From Chrysochromulina tobinii (lineage: Eukaryota > Haptophyta > Prymnesiales > Chrysochromulinaceae), in contig JWZX01002667.1 in assembly GCA_001275005.1 (NCBI GenBank), positions 1-17,167 of the forward strand: a DNA stretch of 17,167 nt, given 5' to 3'. Positions 1 to 6,668 of the stretch are shown here, one piece after another. The notes beneath the pieces are model-generated. The model did not search any database, was not told the DNA's origin, and saw only the letters and a program-made list of their open reading frames with translations. A program made the translations under genes and the position numbers. Within the stretch, counting starts at the first letter, position 1, and every line of letters starts with the position of its first letter.

Positions 1-923
1 GGGAATTCGAGGATGGGTGGGGCAATTGGCATCCGTACCCATCCGAGGTGAACGTGGCGCTACGCACGGCGGGTGCGTACGAGTACACAGCGCTCAACGG
101 GGCGACCTACGAGGTGGTTCTGAGCCCTCAGAAGTTGAGTGGCACTCAGACGAACAAGGCGACGCACCACACGCGCAACGTGCGTTCCGTTGGTACCCCT
201 GTTGCCATCTCTCTTCCCGCCTCTCTGGGCGCCGAGTCGAGCTCGCGTGATCCCGCCGAGGCGCCCGCGCCTGCGCCCACGCCTGCGCCCGCCGAGCATG
301 ATGGCGACGAGGCTCCGGTGGGCCGCATGCAAGTGCTCACCACGGCGCCTGCACCCGCCGAGCATGATAGCGACGAGGGCGAGGGCGATGCGATCGAGGG
401 CGACGAGCATAATGGTATGAGGTCGAGGGGTGCCTATACTGCCCTCGCCGCGGCATGGAGCAGCGCGATCATGGAACAGCGCCGTCGAGATCACCTGCCC
501 GTCGCGGATGCCGCGTCGGTCGCCGCAGCGGCTGTCGCCCTAGCAGCGGCGACCTGCTTCACACCACCACCGATCCTTCTCACTCCCGTTGCACGGCCCG
601 TGAGCGAAGAAGAGGGGTGTGAAGCGGGGTGTGAAGAGGGGGGCGCCGAGAGCAGCACCATACGCGCGCTGCTCAACACAAGCTCGGATGCCGCGCAGCC
701 TCTTCACACCCCTCTTCACACGGATGCCGCGCAGCCTCTTCACACCCCTCTTCACACGGATGCCGCGCAGCCTCCAGCGGCCTGCGACCCGCTGATGGCG
801 GATGGCGGCGGAGATGCTGACTCGCCGCGCCGCGGCGTGGTAGAGTATGCCCGAAAGTGGCTGTGGCGCGCGCCCGGAAGCGTAGACTCGTTGCGGAAGC
901 GCACCGGCACGAAACCGCGATAA
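1..923 (+). CDS. WWE-domain protein, 3' part only (5' end outside window)
   Basis: The frame is open from the left edge (codons from position 3) to a TAA at 921-923, so this is the C-terminal part of a longer protein. The first about 65 residues look like a WWE domain: a Trp and a W-x-P-Y block near the start, a Leu/Ala helix, a Tyr-rich strand, then Q-x-N-x-x-T and R-x-V-R near 140-190. WWE domains bind poly-ADP-ribose-type ligands and occur in ubiquitin ligases and PARP-like proteins; which of these this is cannot be told, because the rest of the gene is missing. After the domain the protein is low complexity: two PAPAEHD.DE blocks, an acidic stretch, an Ala-rich segment, and tandem DAAQPLHTPLHT repeats, ending in a basic tail (SLRKRTGTKPR). 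A GTG at position 48 is internal to the domain and not a credible start. The WWE call is from pattern memory, not a search. The coding frame itself is well supported. Confidence 0.6.
   Translation, partial: EFEDGWGNWHPYPSEVNVALRTAGAYEYTALNGATYEVVLSPQKLSGTQTNKATHHTRNVRSVGTPVAISLPASLGAESSSRDPAEAPAPAPTPAPAEHDGDEAPVGRMQVLTTAPAPAEHDSDEGEGDAIEGDEHNGMRSRGAYTALAAAWSSAIMEQRRRDHLPVADAASVAAAAVALAAATCFTPPPILLTPVARPVSEEEGCEAGCEEGGAESSTIRALLNTSSDAAQPLHTPLHTDAAQPLHTPLHTDAAQPPAACDPLMADGGGDADSPRRGVVEYARKWLWRAPGSVDSLRKRTGTKPR
280..378 (+). repeat. 33-bp direct repeat inside the WWE-protein gene
   Basis: Positions 280-312 and 346-378 are the same 33-base sequence apart from two substitutions. The 66-base offset is a multiple of three, so both copies encode the same peptide in frame (APAEHD then G or S, then DE). 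This looks like an in-frame duplication in a disordered acidic linker. Confidence 0.8.
617..757. repeat. Inverted repeat pairing 617-639 with 699-721 or 735-757
   Basis: The 23 bases at 617-639 (gtgtgaagcggggtgtgaag plus agg) are the reverse complement of 699-721, and of the identical copy at 735-757, with a single mismatch. The loop would be about 60 or 95 bases. The arms lie in coding sequence and encode unrelated peptides (EGCEAGCEEG against PLHTPLHT). The structure is therefore at the DNA or RNA level, not a protein repeat. Confidence 0.7.
686..775 (+). repeat. 36-bp tandem repeat, about 2.5 copies, in frame
   Basis: Unit 1 is 686-721, unit 2 is 722-757, and a partial third copy starts at 758. 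The two full units are identical. Each encodes a 12-residue unit, DAAQPLHTPLHT, and 36 is a multiple of three, so copy number can change without breaking the frame. Each unit also contains an internal near-duplication (cctcttcacac twice). Confidence 0.85.
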
Positions 924-1697
924 CCTTCGTGCGATGGAGAGAGATAGAGAGGGCTAGAGAACGCCGCCCCGAGAACGCCGCTAAAGAAAGATGCTCGGCC
1001 TGCACAAGTAACACTTGTTAGCACGCTCGGCTCCGCAAGCCGAGCTCGGGGACTGAGCGTGTACCTTCACGTTGTCGTCCAACGCGTGAATTACTAACAA
1101 CTCCACGCTCCACGCAACACACATTCGACATTGAAAACCCAAGTGCGGACGTAGGCGCGCGTAGCATGAGATGAACATGATTTTCGTACCAAGGCACCCG
1201 TGTCCACCTCTGCACCCGTGAACGCGCATGGCGTGGCTTCGAGTACAGACGACCCGTCGGCATGCAACATCTCCCAAATCTCGATTTCTTCCAAAAATAG
1301 TTTTGATAACACTCGGTAACTCTCAACGAGCAATCCTCGGTGCGCATCTTGTTCTCAGTCTGCCTGCGCGCCGCGCCGCGCGCGCACCAAGGTATCCGTC
1401 TGCTCTACCGTTGGCCTGGCCCCGAACGCTGACGCGCACGATCATCGTGCACTCCCATGCCCAGCACCGTGCCACGCGCGCCCGCGCGTGGCGCCAGCCC
1501 CGTAGCACCCGCGCCACGCAATTGTGCTGGGCACGCCCGCGACAAGCACTTCGCTGGGCGCGCGCGCACGCGGCGAGCCAACCCAGTGGCCGTTCGCCGG
1601 CGATCGATATCTCGCTTCTCATCGCGCGCTACCCGCCCGCCTGCCTCCCTACGCAGACTACATCCTGAGACTTCAAGACACCGAGAGCCTCGAGTTC
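924..1697. other. Unassigned region after the WWE gene
   Basis: I see no gene with recognisable content here. Just after the stop there is a GA-rich stretch (930-985) with the short repeat gagaacgccgc twice. The rest to about 1350 has mixed composition, and 1350-1650 is GC-rich with alternating GC/AC runs. Open frames on both strands look like chance openings in GC-rich DNA. A near-perfect short palindrome sits at 1471-1492. The region presumably holds the 3' untranslated end of the WWE gene and promoter sequence for whatever starts downstream, but no definite signal is visible. Confidence 0.4.
1471..1492. repeat. 10-bp perfect hairpin palindrome
   Basis: gccacgcgcg at 1471-1480 is followed after two bases by its exact reverse complement at 1483-1492. 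The arms are alternating CG-rich, so a cruciform or Z-form tendency is conceivable. The surrounding DNA is also rich in such runs and no associated gene function is visible. Confidence 0.6.
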
Positions 1698-1976
1698 ATG
1701 CTGCGCCTACTGCTCGTCGCATTACCACTCGTCGTCGCCTTGCCGGCGGCATTCGACAAACCGGAGCGCAACGCCCTTCAGTTCGAGGCGCAATCTCCGC
1801 TTCAGCTCGAGGTGCAATCTCCGCCCGAGTCCCGCACTCTTCGCCCCGCCGCCACGCGAGATCAACACGATAGCCCAGCCACACCACACTCCACTCCGCC
1901 CGCACGCACGCACACCACCCGCCGAGCGCACACATCACCATGGACGCGCCGCGGCACTAGAATGCGGGCAAGATGA
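1698..1976 (+). CDS. Possible short secreted protein or first exon with signal peptide
   Basis: An ATG at 1698 opens a 92-residue frame ending in TGA at 1974-1976. Its N-terminus is a textbook secretory signal in shape: Leu/Val/Ala-rich core (MLRLLLVALPLVVALPA) followed by a polar stretch. Next come two copies of an 8-residue unit (LQFEAQSP, LQLEVQSP), encoded by a 24-bp direct repeat at 1776-1799 and 1800-1823. The rest is Thr/Arg/His/Pro-rich with no recognisable fold and looks like non-coding DNA read through. One option is that only the first 40-60 residues are real, as exon 1 of a multi-exon gene continuing toward 2700-3650. I could not identify a convincing donor site. It may also be a chance frame. 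Confidence 0.3.
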   Translation: MLRLLLVALPLVVALPAAFDKPERNALQFEAQSPLQLEVQSPPESRTLRPAATRDQHDSPATPHSTPPARTHTTRRAHTSPWTRRGTRMRAR

Positions 1977-2717
1977 TCCACCCCACGATCTACGTCGTCA
2001 CCAACCTCTTCACAGCCCAGGGATACCAACCCACCATCCACAGGTGTGCCCCCCAGCCCGGCCGGCCGCCACGCATGCGGCGCAGCTTCGGTCGGCCCTG
2101 TGCCGCTGCGCGCGCGAGGCCGGTGCGCATGCTAAAGGCGCACGCGCACGAGGCCGCGTGCGCGCGATATCCGCTCCCGCGCCTGCCCGACTCCGCAGAC
2201 TCCGCGCCCGCTCTGCGAGGCGCGACGCCACTTGCGCTGGCCATCGGCACGTGCGAGCGAGCGCGCGCGCCGCCTCGCCTGTTTTGCTGACGGCTTGCGC
2301 GTTGCTCCCCCGGTGCAGGCAGCCGAAGCTGCGTGCGGTCGGGCTCGACGGCCACCACGCCCTCGACATCTCCGCCACGACCGGCAGGCGCGACATCGAT
2401 AGACATCGACACCACGGTCACGAGGATCCGGCCGCCGGCACGCCTGCGGGCTCTGCCGCATGGCCCAGGCGGCGCGAAGCCTATGACTGTGAAGCCTGTG
2501 AAGCCTGTGAGCCGGGCGCGCGCGGTCGTCCTCGAGGGAGCGGCCCCGTCGACTCCGTCCTGGTCATCGCAGCCATGACGGCCACAGCAAGCACCACCGC
2601 GGCCTCCACGCCGGCGCCGCCTCTCGCCACGGGTCCACCACATCACCGCCTCTCGCACGACGACAACCCACACTCATCCGTGTAGCACTCGCCTGCATTT
2701 ACACCGCACACCACCAC
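1977..2717. other. GC-rich region without a confirmed gene
   Basis: All frames in this stretch are Arg/Ala/Pro/His-rich, as expected from random high-GC DNA. One short segment, 1973-2051, has good codon third positions (MIHPTIYVVTNLFTAQ) and ends at ACAG|GTGTGC, a fair donor-like sequence, so a small exon here is possible but unproven. Around 2485-2515 the motif tgtgaagcc is repeated three times. The long minus-strand frame covering 1990-2673 has no recognisable domain and is not annotated. Confidence 0.35.
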
Positions 2718-2948
2718 ATGCTCACGTCACCGCCTGCCACACTCGCAGCCCGCTTCCACTCCACCGCCCTCCACCGCTCGTGCCCCAGCTCACACGTTTC
2801 TCGTGCGTTCGCGCAGCCCTCGCAAGACAAGACCTTCTCGTCGCCCACCGCGGTCGGCGAGACCTCTGGTTCGTCCTACCAGCTTCATGAGGACAACAAC
2901 GCCTTGGTCGCCGCCGGCCAAGGCGCCACTCATAATGAGCCTCTCAAG
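2718..2948 (+). CDS. Possible exon of an unidentified protein
   Basis: From about 2810 to 2948 this frame shows the C/G-ending codon pattern of coding sequence in this window (peptide around DKTFSSPTAVGETSGSSY and HEDNNALVAAGQG). It stops abruptly at CTCAAG|GTGCGC, a plausible donor. The first ATG in frame is at 2718, but the first 90 bases look weaker and the exon may begin near 2818, after a CGCAG acceptor-like site. No homology is recognised. If spliced at 2949-3135 the frame continues into the membrane-segment exon downstream. Confidence 0.35.
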
Positions 2949-3135
2949 GTGCGCGCAATCACTGCAAAAATACGGCCTTCAGCAGCCTGTAGGTTCTCCT
3001 TGCCAAGGGGATGCGTGAGGCCAGCGCGCCAATGATCACCTCTGCCTCCACCCTCTGCGTAGCATGTCCATGGCACCGTGCTCTCCGAATGAGCTCACGG
3101 CCGAGCGATGCTACGCTGCAATCCCTCGCCTGCAG
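2949..3135 (+). other. Putative intron (GT-AG), frame-compatible
   Basis: The left end reads AAG|GTGCGC and the right end CTGCAG|GTG. Removing these 187 bases joins a phase-0 codon at 2946-2948 to the open frame that begins at 3136. The removed stretch includes a stop for the left frame and looks non-coding (AT-richer around 2962-2975). A second acceptor at 3149-3150 would also keep the frame. This rests on splice motifs and codon pattern only. Confidence 0.3.
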
Positions 3136-3654
3136 GTGCTTTCGTGCAAGACAACCGCCATGGCGCTAACCTCGACGGCCACCCAATTGGACGAGACGTT
3201 CTCGAGCGAGCTCGCCACGATCGATGGCAGCCACGAGGGCAACGCATGGGCCGCTTCTTCCGAGCAGGTGATCGCCAACAGTACCGAAAGGCGGCCGTTC
3301 TGGTCGCGACCTGACTCATTTGCCGGTCGCTGTGCCCACGCTCCGCAGACGTCGTACTACGTCGATATCACCATCTCCATCACGGTGGATTTGACCGCCG
3401 TTGAGTCGTCGGTCGCTGCAGTCCTCGCCTCCGCCGTGGCCGCCACGACCCTGCTCGGCGGCGACCTCAAGTATCACCTCTCGGGCTATAGCATCGCCAT
3501 CATCGCCGCGGTTGCCTTGCTCGCCGCCGTCGCCTTCTGCAGCCGACTGATCTCCGATTCGGAGCCGAAACTGAAAACGTGCCCCAACCTTCCCGAAGGG
3601 CTTCCGACATTACTCCATCCACTCCCGAAGCTCTCGACCTCCGGTTGCCTCAGG
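3136..3654 (+). CDS. Coding-like exon with two hydrophobic segments
   Basis: The frame is open and strongly coding-like between about 3180 and 3555, with GCC, CTC, ATC and GTC codons dominating. It encodes a Ser/Thr/Glu-rich stretch, then YYVDITISITVDL, then two hydrophobic segments: AAVLASAVAATTLL and, after a short DLKYHLSG loop, SIAIIAAVALLAAVAF. This suggests a membrane anchor or hairpin. No family is recognised. The same frame stays open into the signal-peptide ATG at 3655. It may therefore be the N-terminal part of the downstream repeat protein, or the end of a separate gene whose stop lies past an unseen splice. Base composition falls after about 3555, which favours a gene boundary. 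Confidence 0.4.
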
Positions 3655-6544
3655 ATGGTACGGCTCGTTCTGGTGCTCTTGCTTTGTCCCGGGGTTATGT
3701 CAACTACGCCCGATTCGGGACCCATTCTGATTCACCAAGTCGGCATGCATGCAGGTAAACAGAGCCTGGCAACAAAAGAGGCGGTGCGAGAGGCAAAATT
3801 CCATAAGGCAGAGGCTGCAGCGGAAGATCCCCTTCTTTTCAAGCATCGCCTTCAATATCTTGATGCTGTTTCGAACAAACTCACGTACTACGAGTACAGT
3901 GCACGCCGCCATGATCACGTCCTCATGCTGGATGAGATGAACATTTCTTCATGTGCGTTGGAAGTTGCTGGAGGCCAGATTCAGAAAGTTCAATTGACGT
4001 CTCGCGATCACGACGGGCTCAGAATGAACATCACGGCAGGTACGCTTCTCTCGCACCCCTTCGCTCCCGTGTTCGTTGATTTTCTTACGAGCTGCAATTC
4101 GGTCACATGTCGCAGGAACGATATTTGCAGGTGAGATCGAATGCCTGGTCCAAGGAAGCCAACACTTGTATGGCAAGCCGCTACTAGAACAGGCGGTCAC
4201 AGATCCTAATGTCACACTCGACGTGAATGGGTTCGAAGCGGTTCTGACGGTAGCTACGAGACCGGTGGGCTTCAATGACTGCTTCGAACACGCGGAGATT
4301 GAGTATTTTCATGGCGAGCCGCAAAGTCTCTACAACGCACGCCTCGCACGAAATGTGTCTCTGACTTCCAAGGGATACAGCGTTCCTGACGAAGGCTTTG
4401 CCAAGACACATGAGGTGATCGCCGATGCTAAACGTCACAAAGGGAACGCAAGCGTTCCGCCGGCTTCTGCCGAAGACCTGGCATCGAAACGGACTGCACG
4501 CGCCGACCGTCACCTCACGCATGCATCCTGCCGACTAGGTGCGGACACCGATATTGAAATCAGCCCAATCAGCCTCCTCGGTGTGGACTGTACGAATCGG
4601 GGTCCTGGAGTCGGAATGTATGATCCAAATTGCTATTGGCTCCCGGGTTCGACTGAATATCCGGCACTCAGACCTGGCAACATTTATACCCTGCGTTGGA
4701 AATCGACTGCGCCGAATCCAAATGTTGAAATCATGATTCAGGAAACCGACGGAGGCTGGGGATTTGATTCTGCCTGCGCTGTCTTGTCACCGACTGCGCC
4801 GTGCGGCAACACCTGCAATTCCGCGTCTGACGGCGCTTGCGACGACGGTGGCCCAGGCGCGGAATTCTCAAGCTGCTTCTTCGGCACCGACTGCGCCGAC
4901 TGCGGCCCCCGCTCGGGGATGAGCTCGCCGCCGCCGCCTCTTTGTGTCAACACTTGCCTATATGCATCTTCGGGGTGGTGCAATGACGGTGGCTTCGGCT
5001 CATCGTTTTCTGATTGCGCCCTCGGCACCGACTGCGCCGACTGCGGCTCCCGCCCACCGGCCCCTCCACTGTGCAGCAATACCTGCGATGGTTATGTCAC
5101 CAGCTTGGCGTCCAACGGCGAGTGCGACGACGGTGGCCTCGGCGCACAGTTTTATGCTTGCAACTATGGCACAGACTGCAGTGACTGCGGCCCGCGCACC
5201 CGGATTCCAAACCAAGCGTACTCGGGTTCTGTGGCAACCTCCCCGAATTACTTGACATTTCAAATGCCTAATCTTCGGGAGCTTCGGTGTGCCCAAGATT
5301 TTCTCGGTGGCTACCCGGAGTTTCAGTTCCGCATTCGCACCGAAGGCGACTGCCATCGTGGTACGTCATTTACGTTCAGGCTTTTGCAGGACAACCAAAC
5401 AAATGGTTATGACACCTTTTCTCTGGACGTCCCCGCCGAATACGAGATGGGACCATATGGAAATGCAGGCCTCAATACAGGCCTTAGGGTCAAGTGCGTG
5501 GATTGCCACATCGATGGCACAGGAGACGTTCACGTCTTACTTCGCACCACAGATTATAATCCTTTCGATGAAACATGGACGTGGGGCGACCTGAGCTCGC
5601 TCACTTTTGCTGCGAACGTCGAAGTAGAAGCGTATTTTGCGGGATCGCTAACTCATTCTCGCACGGTGCTCGACAAGGCGTGCATTCCAGGTCTCTGTCT
5701 TGGAGGCCGCATTGCAGGCATCCAACTCTACTTGGGGGTCTTTGCTGAACTTAGTTTATCCGCTGAAGTAAACTATGAAGTAGCCGCTGCGCTAGCTTTC
5801 GAACGCAGTGTGACTTTACCCAATTTGAGGCTGGCGTATCACACACGGGGGGCTGCTATCCTACAAGACGATGTCACTGTCAACGCGTCCCTCATTTCTT
5901 CGGGACCAGATCCAACAGCACCGCAAATACAACTGAACATTGATGCAACTGCTAAGGTGAGTCTGATACCCAGATTCTTCGCTGGGCTCTTTGCATCCAT
6001 ATCTTCAGTGGCGCAAGCCGAAGCTTACTTAAGAGTGGAGGTAATCATTGCGCTTGAAGCTCACTTCAACTTTCATACTTCACTGTACTGGAACCCGCAG
6101 GAGCCATTTCTACCAATGGTAGCCAGAAACTCGATTGACGGCGTGGACGACCAATGCACGCCCTCGCCGCCGCCGCCCTCGTTCCTCTGCTTGGACAGCT
6201 GCACTTACGCGTCTGACAGTAGTTGCGATGACGGTGGCCCCGGCTCCGAATTTATTTTTCGGTGCACCTTCGGCACCGACTGCACCGACTGCGGCCCGAG
6301 GGCACCGCCGGGGCCTAACCCATGGACTGGCCCGCAGTGCTGTTCCAATGCCATGATCGGTTGTTCACCAACGTGCTCAGGAAATCACGATACATGTTGT
6401 GGGAAGCTGAACTATCCCCTTTGTGGGTCGGTCTGGTTCGACCTGTGGTCCTTTGTGTGTGCGTGTGCACTCATGCACGCCGGCTGTGATTCCCGAAACC
6501 TGTGTGGGTTTGGGATCTTTTGTGCGTGTTCGAGGGTGTTTTGA
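3655..6544 (+). CDS. Secreted Cys-rich repeat protein (two exons, CDGG/GTDC.DCGPR repeats)
   Basis: Proposed exons are 3655-4039 and 4131-6544 (932 residues, stop TGA 6542-6544). The ATG at 3655 has a favourable context (A at -3, G at +4) and starts a clear signal peptide (MVRLVLVLLLCPGVMS), so the protein should enter the secretory pathway. Order: a region with VLMLDEMNISSC and a later DCFEHAEIEY block (residues about 80-220); an Ig-like beta region beginning with YTLRWKS near 325; three 37-42-residue Cys repeats at residues 353-389, 400-436 and 443-484, joined by Pro-rich linkers; continuation of the beta region; a long beta-rich segment starting at CVDCHIDGTGD; and a fourth repeat at 815-852. 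Several N-glycosylation sequons (NIS, NIT, NVT, NVS, NAS) fit secretion. The overall plan resembles fungal secreted proteins with DUF7029 and DUF7223 domains, from memory. The last about 45 residues are odd (TGTG-rich, Cys/Trp/Phe) and may be a misread 3' region. Function unknown; a surface or extracellular-matrix role is inferred. Confidence 0.75.
4040..4130 (+). other. Intron, GT-AG, 91 nt, restores the frame
   Basis: The donor is GGCAG|GTACGC and the acceptor ATTTGCAG|GTGAG. The left frame would stop just after this segment and the right frame begins inside it. Removing 4040-4130 joins them exactly at phase 1 to give MNITAG-EIECLVQGS, a smooth continuation across a conserved-looking beta region. 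An earlier acceptor-like CGCAG at 4115 does not give a sensible alternative. Confidence 0.75.
4802..5197 (+). repeat. Three tandem Cys-rich 37-42-residue repeats
   Basis: The units are 4802-4912, 4943-5053 and 5072-5197, in frame within the secreted protein. The shared pattern is C-x-N-T-C, then an Ala/Ser-rich turn, C-(D/N)-D-G-G, C, G-T-D-C-x-D-C-G. Each unit has six or more cysteines and Asp-rich loops, suggesting disulfide knots that might bind calcium; that is inferred. At DNA level the block around ggcaccgactgcgccgactg is nearly identical between units 1 and 2. Unit 3 carries a five-residue insertion (GYVTSL region). Confidence 0.85.
6188..6301 (+). repeat. Fourth, isolated Cys-rich repeat
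   Basis: This 38-residue unit has the same pattern as the three repeats about 1 kb upstream (CLDSCTYAS, CDDGGPGSEF, GTDCTDCGPR) and is also preceded by a Pro-rich linker (SPPPPS). It carries one extra residue between EF and C. It lies near the C-terminus of the protein, after the beta-rich domain. Confidence 0.85.
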
Positions 6545-6668
6545 GATTGGTTAAGAGCTGCGTGCTCCGCCCTCTTGACCGCCGCCAAGCTAGCGGCCAC
6601 ACTCTGAGGTGTGTACGGTACGAGCCGACCGTTATCTACAACTGCAAACCACGTGCGCAAGGGTCTGC
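6545..6668 (+). other. Short intergenic spacer between two secreted-protein genes
   Basis: Only 124 bases separate the stop of the repeat protein from the ATG of the glycosyltransferase-like gene on the same strand. A small imperfect inverted repeat (gccgc...gcggc, 6583-6596) is the only structure seen. The spacer is short for a eukaryotic intergenic region. Either the promoter overlaps the upstream gene's 3' end or the gene boundaries need transcript evidence. Confidence 0.4.

Noticed and set aside
686-775. Regularly repeated units that might suggest a CRISPR array
   Set aside because: The units are contiguous with no spacers, are in frame within a coding sequence, and the window is eukaryotic.
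1990-2673. 227-codon minus-strand frame
   Set aside because: Arg/Gly/Ala-rich with no domain, no signal and no codon pattern like the real genes nearby.
5955-6008. AAG|GTGAGT donor with a CAG 52 bases on, suggesting an intron
   Set aside because: Removing 52 bases would break a frame that is open and protein-like on both sides.
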